Assembly (NCBI GenBank): GCA_025922995.1 | Contig: JAICGT010000091.1 | Coordinates: 1-5,731 of the forward strand | DNA: 5,731 nucleotides | Direction of reading: 5' to 3' | Origin: Fimbriimonadales bacterium | Lineage (GTDB): Bacteria > Armatimonadota > Fimbriimonadia > Fimbriimonadales > ATM1 | Shown here: one piece after another, positions 1 to 5,416 of the stretch | Numbering within the stretch: position 1 is the first letter of the stretch | How the letters are laid out: each line of letters begins with the position of its first letter | Made by a program: the position numbers and the translations under genes | The notes under the pieces: generated by a model | What the model was told of the DNA's origin: nothing | Database searches by the model: none | The model's input: the letters and a program-made list of their open reading frames with translations, nothing else

Positions 1-1092
1 GAAGACGGCTCGATTGCCGACGACTCGCGGATCGTCGCCTCGCTGCCCACAATCAAGGCGCTGCTCGATGTCGATGCTGCCGTGATCCTGGCGAGCCACT
101 TGGGGCGGCCAAGGGGCGTGGATCCGAGATTCAGCTTGGCGCCGGTCGCTCGTGGGCTGTCGGAATTGCTCGACCTGAACGTTAACCTTGCGCCGGACTG
201 TGTAGGCTCGGATGTTTATGAGTTGGCGCAGCGGCTGCCACCGCGCCAGGTGATGCTCCTGGAGAATCTGCGCTTCCACCCTGAAGAGACGGCGAACGAT
301 CCAGAGTTTGCGGAGCAGTTGGCATCGCTGGCCGAAGTCTATGTTAACGATGCTTTCGGCAGCGCGCACCGGGCCCACGCCAGCACGGAAGGCATCGCGC
401 ATCTGCTGCCCGCAGTTGCGGGGCTGCTGATGGAGAAAGAGATCAGGTACTTAGGAGGCGCACTTGCGAACCCGAAGCGGCCGTTCGTCGCGATTCTCGG
501 AGGAGCGAAAGTGGCTGACAAGATTCGCGTGATCGAACATCTTCTGGATAAAGTGGACTGGCTCCTGATCGGCGGCGGCATGATGTTTACGTTTTTGAAA
601 GCCCAGGGCCACGAGATCGGCAAATCGCTGCTCGATGCCGACAACGTGGAGTTCGCGCGCGCAGTCATCGACAAGGCTGGCGAACGACTGATCTTGCCCG
701 TCGATGTCGTCGTTACGGACAAGATCGAAGACGGAGCATCCGCTGAGATACACCTGATTTCGAAGATTCCGGCTGACGGTATTGGCGTTGACGTCGGCCC
801 GGAGACTCGGATCACGTTCGGAGAGAAGATTCGAATCGCCGGCACCGTGGTTTGGAACGGGCCGATGGGTGTGTTCGAAATCGAGCGGTTTTCGGCGGGG
901 ACACGTTCGGTCGCCGCGGCGATGGCCGCGTGCCAAGGCACGACCATTGTCGGCGGCGGCGACACCGCTGCGGCTGTAGAGCAATTCGGCTTCGCGGATC
1001 AGATGGACCACGTTTCGACAGGAGGCGGGGCGAGCCTGGAGTTTATGGAGGGCAATGAGCTACCGGGAATTGCGGCTCTCGACGACGCTTAG
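1..1092 (+). CDS. pgk: Phosphoglycerate kinase, 5' end missing
   Basis: Cytoplasmic glycolytic enzyme that transfers phosphate between 1,3-bisphosphoglycerate and ADP. The frame is open from base 1, so the gene starts outside the window. The first visible residues, EDGSIADDSRI, match the segment just after the family's N-terminal RVDFN motif, so about 25 residues are missing; 363 are present. Visible family motifs, in order, are DDSRI and ASHLGRP (substrate-binding Arg/His), LLENLRFHPEE, NDAFGSAHRAHAST, the GGAKVADKI nucleotide-binding segment, GGGMMFTFLKAQG, VWNGPMGVFE, and the C-terminal GGGDTAAAV and STGGGASLEF loops. The GTG at 82 is an internal Val codon, not the start. The stop is TAG at 1090. 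msrA follows 21 nt downstream on the same strand, so cotranscription is likely. Identification is very secure. Confidence 0.97.
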   Translation, partial: EDGSIADDSRIVASLPTIKALLDVDAAVILASHLGRPRGVDPRFSLAPVARGLSELLDLNVNLAPDCVGSDVYELAQRLPPRQVMLLENLRFHPEETANDPEFAEQLASLAEVYVNDAFGSAHRAHASTEGIAHLLPAVAGLLMEKEIRYLGGALANPKRPFVAILGGAKVADKIRVIEHLLDKVDWLLIGGGMMFTFLKAQGHEIGKSLLDADNVEFARAVIDKAGERLILPVDVVVTDKIEDGASAEIHLISKIPADGIGVDVGPETRITFGEKIRIAGTVVWNGPMGVFEIERFSAGTRSVAAAMAACQGTTIVGGGDTAAAVEQFGFADQMDHVSTGGGASLEFMEGNELPGIAALDDA

Positions 1093-1113
1093 TTCCGGAA
1101 CGATCGTGGGACA

Positions 1114-1812
1114 ATGGCAGTTAATTCGGTTGTAGTGAAAGTTCAACTCATCATGTTAGGTTTAGCAGTAGGAGCGCTAGCGTCGCTTGCGGTCTTTTCG
1201 GGTTCCGAGGAGCCGAAGCGATCGCAGCCTGAGGAGGTGTCTCCGGGTGACAAGACGCTCGTCGTGGCGGGCGGGTGCTTCTGGTGCGTCGAAGCGATTT
1301 TCGAGCAGCTGCGCGGCGTTTCGAAGGTCGAGAGCGGCTATGCCGGCGGGCGCGTGCCGAACCCGAGCTACGAAGCGGTTTGCAGCGGATTGACCGGCCA
1401 CGCCGAGGCAGTACGTGTGTACTACGACCCGAAGGAGATTTCCGCCGACGATTTGTTGCGGATCTTCTTCACAACGCACGACCCGACGACGCTCAATCGC
1501 CAGGGCCCCGATTCAGGCACTCAGTATCGATCCGCAATCTTCTATTCAAATGATGAAGAGAAAGCCCTGGGCAAGCGGATTATCGATGAGATCGATCAGA
1601 AACGAATCTGGCCGAATCCGATCGTGACCACGCTGGAGCCACTCAAAGAGTTCTACGTAGCCGAATCGTATCACCAGAATTACTTCGATACCTATGAAAA
1701 TTCAGGCGAAGCGCAGCGAGGGCGGATGAACGGCGGCTACTGTCGCGCCGTGATCGAGCCGAAGGTCGCGAAGTTCAGGAAAGAATACGCCGACAAACTT
1801 AAGAAGAAGTAG
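1114..1812 (+). CDS. msrA: Peptide methionine sulfoxide reductase A, N-terminally anchored
   Basis: Reduces the S-epimer of methionine sulfoxide in proteins, repairing oxidative damage. The protein has 232 residues. The catalytic motif GCFWCVE places the nucleophilic Cys at residue 55 and the conserved Glu at 60. It is followed by SGYAGG, SYEAVCSGLTGHAEAV, TTHDPTTLNRQGPDSGTQYRS, ESYHQNYF and a GGYCR segment whose Cys210 is a candidate resolving cysteine. Before the domain, residues about 5-28 form one hydrophobic helix, followed by a charged linker (SEEPKRSQPEE). This indicates export or membrane anchoring, so the enzyme probably works in the periplasm. No lipobox Cys follows the helix, so it is not an obvious lipoprotein. 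No methionine sulfoxide reductase B domain is fused. The ATG at 1114 is kept because it supplies the full hydrophobic segment; its Shine-Dalgarno (GTGGGA) is weak, consistent with coupling to pgk. Confidence 0.95.
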   Translation: MAVNSVVVKVQLIMLGLAVGALASLAVFSGSEEPKRSQPEEVSPGDKTLVVAGGCFWCVEAIFEQLRGVSKVESGYAGGRVPNPSYEAVCSGLTGHAEAVRVYYDPKEISADDLLRIFFTTHDPTTLNRQGPDSGTQYRSAIFYSNDEEKALGKRIIDEIDQKRIWPNPIVTTLEPLKEFYVAESYHQNYFDTYENSGEAQRGRMNGGYCRAVIEPKVAKFRKEYADKLKKK

Positions 1813-1815
1813 CGG

Positions 1816-1821
1816 TACAAT
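1816..1821 (+). promoter_or_regulatory. Possible -10 element for the micro-ORF/RNHCP unit
   Basis: TACAAT lies 3 nt after the msrA stop codon and matches the sigma-70 consensus at 5 of 6 positions. The -35 match is poor; the best candidate, CCGACA at 1790-1795, gives a 20-nt spacer. A start near 1828 would give a short 5' leader to the AGGAGG at 1833. Read-through from pgk-msrA is the alternative source of transcript. Confidence 0.35.
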
Positions 1822-1847
1822 AGCGTTCTCTTAGGAGGCCAATGACC

Positions 1848-1901
1848 ATGATGAATCAACCAACCATTGTCACCACCTGCGCCTCCCTCGGCATTCGCTA
1901 A
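1848..1901 (+). CDS. Micro-ORF, candidate leader peptide
   Basis: I do not recognise this peptide. A perfect AGGAGG at 1833-1838, the strongest Shine-Dalgarno in the window, precedes ATG codons at 1842, 1848 and 1851, all in one frame that ends in TAA at 1899. The longest reading is MTMMNQPTIVTTCASLGIR (19 residues). The start at 1848 (17 residues) has the better spacing of 9 nt, against 3 nt for 1842. The peptide has no signal sequence or membrane segment. Its last codons (1885-1892) are the exact complement of 1919-1926, so ribosome position on this ORF could affect folding of the downstream leader. It lies 109 nt before the RNHCP gene. Threonine is frequent (4 of 19), but not to the degree seen in amino-acid attenuator peptides. 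It could be a real leader peptide or a chance ORF. Confidence 0.5.
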   Translation: MMNQPTIVTTCASLGIR

Positions 1902-2010
1902 GCAGCGAGCCTCGTGCCGCCGAGGGGCGGCGTTCCCTTTCGCGTTATCTCGGCGCCCTTGTGCGCCTTGACCAGCGCGCGACGTTGCGCGCAAGAAAAG
2001 GAAGGTTCGT
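1885..2010 (+). promoter_or_regulatory. Structured 5' leader with alternative hairpins ahead of the RNHCP gene
   Basis: Hand pairing shows three stems that share bases and exclude each other: 1885-1892 with 1919-1926 (8 bp), 1910-1914 with 1921-1925 (5 bp, 6-nt loop), and 1916-1921 with 1926-1931 (6 GC pairs, GAGG loop). Downstream are two independent hairpins, 1952-1956 with 1963-1967 and 1975-1980 with 1987-1992 (GCGCGC arms). CCTTT at 1936-1940 can pair with AAAGG at 1997-2001, which overlaps the Shine-Dalgarno AAGGAAGG (1998-2005) of the next gene. That pairing would close a junction around the two hairpins and mask the ribosome site. No U-tract follows any stem, so any control would be translational rather than by termination. 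Pairings are seen in the sequence; function is inferred. Confidence 0.4.
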
Positions 2011-2355
2011 TTGAAGCAAAAAAACAAACGCGTGGCGGAATTCCGCTGCAAGAGATGTGGCTGCATCACGTCGGAAATCGGAGCGGGGTCGGCGCATCGC
2101 AACCACTGTCCGCAGTGCCTGCACAGCGTGCATTTGGACAACAGTCCGGGAGACCGTTCGGCCGAATGCGGCGCGGTGATGGAGCCCGTAGCGGTTTGGG
2201 TGCGTGGCGACGGCGAATGGGCGCTGATCCATCGGTGCAAGGATTGCGGAAAGCTTTCGAGCAACCGGATTGCAGCGGACGACAATCCGTTCGTATTGGC
2301 TTCGCTTGCCGCGAAGCCGATCGCAATCCCGCCGTTTCCGTTGGATCGGATCTGA
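2011..2355 (+). CDS. RNHCP-domain zinc-ribbon-like protein
   Basis: Small protein of 114 residues with the signature of the RNHCP domain family, whose function is not established. The motif RNHCPQCLHSVHLD lies at residues 30-43. Other conserved blocks are MEPVAVWVRGDGEWALIHRC (57-76), SNRIAADDNP (84-93) and a proline-rich end (IPPFPLD). Cysteine pairs C13/C16, C33/C36 and C76/C79 suggest binding of one or more zinc ions; H29, H32 and C53 are further possible ligands. The length is typical for a stand-alone RNHCP protein. There is no signal peptide, so it is probably cytoplasmic. The start is TTG at 2011, chosen because AAGGAAGG at 1998-2005 ends 5 nt upstream and because no in-frame ATG precedes the first CxxC. 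The TGA at 2353 lies 6 nt from the opposing tRNA gene. Family assignment is confident; the role is unknown. Confidence 0.88.
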   Translation: MKQKNKRVAEFRCKRCGCITSEIGAGSAHRNHCPQCLHSVHLDNSPGDRSAECGAVMEPVAVWVRGDGEWALIHRCKDCGKLSSNRIAADDNPFVLASLAAKPIAIPPFPLDRI

Positions 2356-2361
2356 TGAAGA

Positions 2362-2437
2362 TGGTGGAGGTAAGGGGACTCGAACCCCTGACATCCTGCT
2401 TGCAAAGCAGGCGCTCTCCCAGCTGAGCTATACCCCC
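2362..2437 (-). tRNA. tRNA-Ala (anticodon UGC)
   Basis: Read on the - strand, a full 76-nt cloverleaf is present with an encoded CCA end (TGG at 2362-2364 on the + strand). The acceptor stem pairs GGGGGTA with TACCTCC, including one G-U pair. The anticodon stem CCTGC/GCAGG encloses TTTGCAA, so the anticodon is TGC (Ala, GCN codons). The T arm contains GTTCGAGTC. The gene lies 37 nt after the hydrolase stop codon and 6 nt from the convergent RNHCP gene, so opposing transcripts must overlap. Confidence 0.97.
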
Positions 2438-2448
2438 ACGGGGGTCTC

Positions 2449-2454
2449 ATTATA
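2449..2454 (-). promoter_or_regulatory. -10 box of the tRNA-Ala promoter
   Basis: On the - strand a perfect TATAAT sits 11 nt before the mature tRNA 5' end, leaving a precursor leader of only about 5-8 nt. No convincing -35 is seen at 16-18 nt. The position is right for a dedicated tRNA promoter. Confidence 0.55.
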
Positions 2455-2474
2455 CTCGTGGGGGCTCGGCTGGA

Positions 2475-3038
2475 TTACGCGTATCGCTTAACAATCTCGA
2501 GGGCTTGCTTGAACTCCGGGGTGCCGGCTTCTCCGAGCCATTCGTATGCGACGGACTCGGTGTGGGTGACCACCGCTCCCTCGTGGCGGAGGCGCTTTAG
2601 CGCTCCTTCGTGGGCGTTCAGTCGGCTACCTGTTGCATCTTCGCAAACAAAGACTTCGTAGCCCCGGGTGAGCAGGTCCTGTGCGGTTTGGTTGACGCAG
2701 ATGTGGGTCTCGATCCCGACGATCACAGCCTGGCTCTTGCCGAGCGAATCCCAGGCTTCCCAGAAGTCTTGGTTGCGGCAACTGGAAAAGCAGAGCTTGT
2801 CCATCGTCGGCGAATCGCCGAGCGCCTCGCGGATTGATGCGTTCGTGCGTCCCATGCGTGAGGCGTACTGTTCGGTTGCGAGCACCGGAACTCCGAGCAG
2901 CCGTGCGATTTCGATGAGGAATCGGCTGCGGCGCAGGACGGCCTCTTTTTCGCTGATCGGCGCGAGGAACGAATCCTGCAGGTCGACGACGATGAGGGCG
3001 GACGCCGAGCGTTGACAGAGAGATGCCATGGGCCCCAT
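2475..3038 (-). CDS. Isochorismatase-family cysteine hydrolase
   Basis: Cytoplasmic alpha/beta hydrolase of the isochorismatase-like superfamily, 187 residues, close to the usual single-domain length. The expected Asp-Lys-Cys triad is visible: D19 in ALIVVDLQDSF, K81 in DKLCFSS and C114 in VGIETHICVNQTAQDLL. Also present are LATEQY (53-58) and the EDATGSR...ALKRLRHEGA segment typical of the ISOC1/2 and YcaC-like branch. The substrate cannot be told from sequence, and the gene is not next to siderophore or nicotinamide genes. Start: ATG at 3038 has GGGA about 6 nt upstream; a second in-frame ATG at 3029 (giving MASLCQ) is equally possible. It lies 170 nt downstream of the PLP-enzyme gene on the same strand and 37 nt upstream of the tRNA. 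The short track of hydrophobic strand-like residues at 13-19 is the first beta strand, not a signal peptide. Confidence 0.9.
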   Translation of the reverse strand: MGPMASLCQRSASALIVVDLQDSFLAPISEKEAVLRRSRFLIEIARLLGVPVLATEQYASRMGRTNASIREALGDSPTMDKLCFSSCRNQDFWEAWDSLGKSQAVIVGIETHICVNQTAQDLLTRGYEVFVCEDATGSRLNAHEGALKRLRHEGAVVTHTESVAYEWLGEAGTPEFKQALEIVKRYA

Positions 3039-3208
3039 GTTATCCCAGCCACGTTCCGTGCAAAATTCACCCTGGCACTTATACGAGTTTATCGAACTTT
3101 TGTGCAGGAACGGGCTATACTTTTCAAGAACTGATACTAACCTCCTGTACGAGGAGTGGCGGAATGTGGTCGGCGCCTCGAACCAAACGGTTTTTAACTG
3201 ACCACACG
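3039..3208. other. Intergenic gap with inverted repeats
   Basis: No protein gene is supported here. The 7-bp arms TGTGGTC (3165-3171) and GACCACA (3200-3206) flank a nested AACC/GGTT hairpin (3181-3184 with 3189-3192). A smaller CCTC/GAGG hairpin lies at 3141-3154. On the + strand TATACT at 3116-3121 could be a -10 element. The hairpins could belong to a + strand RNA ending at 3251, or to the 3' UTR of the PLP gene on the - strand. Confidence 0.5.
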
Positions 3209-3251
3209 TCAGGCAGGCAACTCTCCCCCGCTAGCCGGGGGAGCTTTTTTT
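3128..3251 (+). ncRNA. Candidate short + strand transcript
   Basis: A strong + strand terminator at 3223-3251 has no + strand gene upstream; the nearest is the RNHCP gene, on the far side of tRNA-Ala and the hydrolase. TATACT at 3116-3121 could start a transcript near 3128, giving about 124 nt with three hairpins. The -35 match is poor. I found no signature of SRP RNA, tmRNA, 6S RNA or RNase P RNA. The 3' part would be antisense to the last codons of the PLP gene. Confidence 0.3.
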
Positions 3252-4405
3252 GTGCCCAGGCTGCTATCGAGGTCTTCGATGAGGTCATCGACCCCTTCCA
3301 GGCCCACCGACAGCCGGACGATCCAGCGGTCGCCTGTCTCCTTCGCGATGATTGGAGCGACTAGGCTTTCGTGACCGCCCCAGCTGATGCCGATTTGGAA
3401 CAATCGCAGGCTTTCGGCGAAGCGGCAGACCGCGTCGCGGTCGTCGGCAAACGTCGGTCGAAACGATAGGAGGCCGCTTGCGCCTGTTGCCTGCGAGCGG
3501 TGCAGGTCGTATTTTTCATGGGTCGGTAGACCCGGGTAGAAAACCTCCTCGACCATGGGGTGCCGCTGCAGCCAGGTGGCGATTTTAGTCGCCGATTGCT
3601 CATGCCTTTCCATTCGGAGCGGCAGCGTGCGAATCGAGCGCATCATCAGCCAGGCGGCGAACGGGTCGATTACCGCGCCGAGGAGCATGCCCTCGGCTGG
3701 GATGAGTCTTGCCATTCGCTCGCTCGACCCACAGATCGCGCCGGCGATGATGTCGCTGTGGCCGCCCAAGTATTTCGTGGCACTGTGCACCACGTAGTCG
3801 ACCCCGAATTTCGCGGGCTGTTGGAAAATCGGTGAGCAATAGCTGTTGTCTATTACCGTCGATAGTCCTATTTCTTGTGCGATTTGCACTATCGCGCGGA
3901 TGTCTTGGATGTGGAACATAAATGTTCCGGGTGATTCCATATAAATCAGCGTTGTATTCGGTTTTACGGCGGCTTTAACCGCATCTAAATCACGGCCGTC
4001 AACAAACGAAGTTTCGATTCCGAAACGCGAGAGGAACGTTTCAAGCAGCGATTTTGTGGGCATGTAACTCGCGTTGGTTGCGATTACATGGCCGCCGGCT
4101 TGGGTACAGGCAAGGATCGCCGCGGAGATCGCCGCCATTCCGCTGCCGACGAGTCGGCATTTTTCCGTTCCCTCCAGCGCCGCTATTTTTTGCTCGGTGA
4201 TCGATGTTGTCGGGTTGCCGTCACGGGTGTAGACGTACTGGCTGTCGGGCAGCGAGTAGTCGTTGTCCATGATGCGCTTTTGCAGCGCATCAACGGTGTC
4301 GAAAACGAACAGCGACGTCTGGTAAATCGGGGGGACGACGGAGCCCCATCGGTAATCCTCGCCGAGGTGTTGGCAGATCGTGTCTTGCGACCAGTTAGGC
4401 TTCAC
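3209..4405 (-). CDS. Trans-sulfuration PLP enzyme, cystathionine beta-lyase-like
   Basis: Fold-type I PLP enzyme of the Cys/Met metabolism family, 398 residues from the GTG at 4405. Motifs seen are VVPPIYQTS (23-31), YTRDGNPT (59-66, Tyr and Arg that bind the cofactor phosphate of the neighbouring subunit), GSGMAA (87-92), IDNSYCSPIFQQP (185-197, Asp contacts the PLP ring) and SATKYLGGHSD (208-218), with K211 as the Schiff-base lysine. VRLSVGLE (363-370) supplies the carboxylate-binding Arg. SWGGHESL (341-348) is closer to the SWGG(Y/F)ES of MetC-type beta-lyases than to gamma-synthase sequences, so a beta-lyase is favoured, but gamma-lyase or synthase remains possible. The open frame extends up to 4750, but residues before the GTG overlap the PEP-CTERM gene and show no family similarity. 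Other in-frame starts are TTG at 4438 and TTG at 4462, the latter 2 nt after the upstream stop. The last 15 or so residues are a Pro/Gly/Ala tail beyond the family core. Confidence 0.9.
   Translation of the reverse strand: MKPNWSQDTICQHLGEDYRWGSVVPPIYQTSLFVFDTVDALQKRIMDNDYSLPDSQYVYTRDGNPTTSITEQKIAALEGTEKCRLVGSGMAAISAAILACTQAGGHVIATNASYMPTKSLLETFLSRFGIETSFVDGRDLDAVKAAVKPNTTLIYMESPGTFMFHIQDIRAIVQIAQEIGLSTVIDNSYCSPIFQQPAKFGVDYVVHSATKYLGGHSDIIAGAICGSSERMARLIPAEGMLLGAVIDPFAAWLMMRSIRTLPLRMERHEQSATKIATWLQRHPMVEEVFYPGLPTHEKYDLHRSQATGASGLLSFRPTFADDRDAVCRFAESLRLFQIGISWGGHESLVAPIIAKETGDRWIVRLSVGLEGVDDLIEDLDSSLGTKKAPPASGGELPA
3223..3251 (+). terminator. Rho-independent terminator, + direction
   Basis: An 8-bp GC-rich stem, CTCCCCCG (3223-3230) with CGGGGGAG (3236-3243), has a 5-nt loop and is followed by seven T (3245-3251). 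It sits inside the last codons of the - strand PLP gene, encoding part of its KKAPPASGGELPA tail. On the - strand no T-tract follows the stem, so it is directional. Confidence 0.75.
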
Positions 4406-4412
4406 GGCGAGG

Positions 4413-4418
4413 ATTGTA
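4413..4418 (-). promoter_or_regulatory. Possible -10 element for a leaderless PLP-enzyme transcript
   Basis: On the - strand TACAAT ends 7 nt before the GTG at 4405, so transcription would begin at or next to the start codon. No Shine-Dalgarno precedes this GTG, consistent with leaderless translation. The -35 region (TCGTTG at 17-nt spacing) is a poor match, so the element may be chance. Confidence 0.3.
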
Positions 4419-4464
4419 GCCGCATCGCCGCTCGGCAACGACCACGGCTCGCCGTTCAGCAACG

Positions 4465-5163
4465 TTACAGCCTGCGGCGCAAAAGAAGCACAGCCATTCC
4501 GACGCCCAGAGCCGCCAGCGTTCCGGGTTCCGGGACTGCGTTTATGGCGACGTTGTCCATGCCGATATCGAACATCTGGAAAATGTAGAAGAGCTCGGGA
4601 TCGCCCCAGAAAAATCGCAGTTGGTCCACGTCGGTGATCAGTGAGTTCCAATCGGGGTTCTGCGGGGAGTTGGGACCGAATGGAACCGTCAGCCAGCCCG
4701 TCGGCAAAATCGCCGAGTTCGAATCGAAGTCGAACGTGAAGCTCTTCCATCCTTCGCCGACCTGCGGCACGAACTCGGTGTGCTTCACAAATGCGCCCCA
4801 GTCGTCATCGAAGTCGTTCGGCGTTCCGTTGTCTTCGACAAGCAGAAGTGTCAGCGGTCTTTCTGCGGCGGAAAAATCGACATGATAAAGCTGGAAGTCG
4901 ACTGATATCTGCGAGACGCCGTTTCCTCGATAATCGCCGACGAACGGACTGGAACTGCCCCATTCGGTGCGCGCCTGCGGAGCGAACGAATCGATTTGGC
5001 CCTCGCGCCAATAGGCGCCCGGGTTACCGCCGGTGTTGACAATGCCGCCGCCTCCGGTTCCGAAACTCCAGGAGCCGATATTGACGCCGTTTTCGAATGT
5101 ATCGATAACCTGGGCGACTGCGGTGATAGGCAGGATCGCCCCAAGAATAAGCACTTTCCTCAT
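4465..5163 (-). CDS. Secreted protein with PEP-CTERM sorting signal
   Basis: Protein of 232 residues with a short signal peptide (MRKVLILGAILPITAVAQ, cleavage likely near residue 17). Its C-terminus is a classical exosortase sorting signal: VPEPG (210-214), a hydrophobic helix (LAALGVGMAVLLL) and a basic end (RRRL). The protein would be exported, processed by an exosortase, and attached to or released from the envelope or extracellular matrix. The body (about 20-209) is rich in Gly, Asp, Asn and aromatics, lacks cysteine, and ends in FDIGMDNVAINAVPEP. A DNV-type strand just before the sorting signal is common in beta-sandwich (jelly-roll or lectin-like) extracellular domains. I do not recognise a specific family or catalytic site. 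ATG at 5163 is chosen because it begins the signal peptide; GGGAG lies about 13 nt upstream. No exosortase gene is in the window. Confidence 0.88.
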   Translation of the reverse strand: MRKVLILGAILPITAVAQVIDTFENGVNIGSWSFGTGGGGIVNTGGNPGAYWREGQIDSFAPQARTEWGSSSPFVGDYRGNGVSQISVDFQLYHVDFSAAERPLTLLLVEDNGTPNDFDDDWGAFVKHTEFVPQVGEGWKSFTFDFDSNSAILPTGWLTVPFGPNSPQNPDWNSLITDVDQLRFFWGDPELFYIFQMFDIGMDNVAINAVPEPGTLAALGVGMAVLLLRRRL

Positions 5164-5416
5164 AACGCCGTTAATACTCCCGCAGGCGGGCTGTCGAATG
5201 CAACCCGCAATTGGCTGAAAACGCGGCCCGAGGGGCGCCGACGTCGACTCTTTCGAACAATGCCGCCTCGCGCTGCGTTGTTTGGAATACTAGCGACCGC
5301 GTGCCGATTTGTGAGCAGTCTTGGCTGATTTGAGGCAGGATTCATCGATTCATCTCATTTTTCGTTTTAAACTTCGTCATTTTTTCCACCTTAACAAATG
5401 AGCGGCGCCGGCGTGA

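Noticed and set aside
339..965. 208-residue - strand ORF opposite pgk
   Set aside because: Antisense shadow of a highly conserved coding gene, low-complexity Ser/Ala/Pro composition typical of the complement of GC-rich codons.
1842..1901. Threonine-operon-type attenuator peptide
   Set aside because: Only 4 Thr in 19 residues, no transcription terminator in the leader, and no amino-acid biosynthesis gene downstream.
1914..2426. 170-residue + strand ORF in the same frame as the micro-ORF, after its stop codon
   Set aside because: It overlaps the well-supported RNHCP gene in another frame and ends inside the tRNA; it shows no family motif.
1737..2450. 237-residue - strand ORF whose start encodes GYSSAGRAPALQAG
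   Set aside because: Its N-terminus is a translation of tRNA-Ala, a known false-ORF pattern, and the rest is antisense to RNHCP and the end of msrA.
3116..3251. 6S, SRP, tmRNA or RNase P RNA
   Set aside because: No conserved signature of any of these was found by eye; kept only as an unclassified candidate transcript.
3023..3364. + strand ORF of 113 residues across the 3039-3208 gap
   Set aside because: It runs through a terminator and is antisense to two recognised genes; no motif or Shine-Dalgarno.
4406..4750. N-terminal extension of the PLP enzyme to 513 residues
   Set aside because: It overlaps the PEP-CTERM gene in another frame, is Arg-rich shadow sequence, and no family similarity precedes about residue 7 of the GTG-started form.
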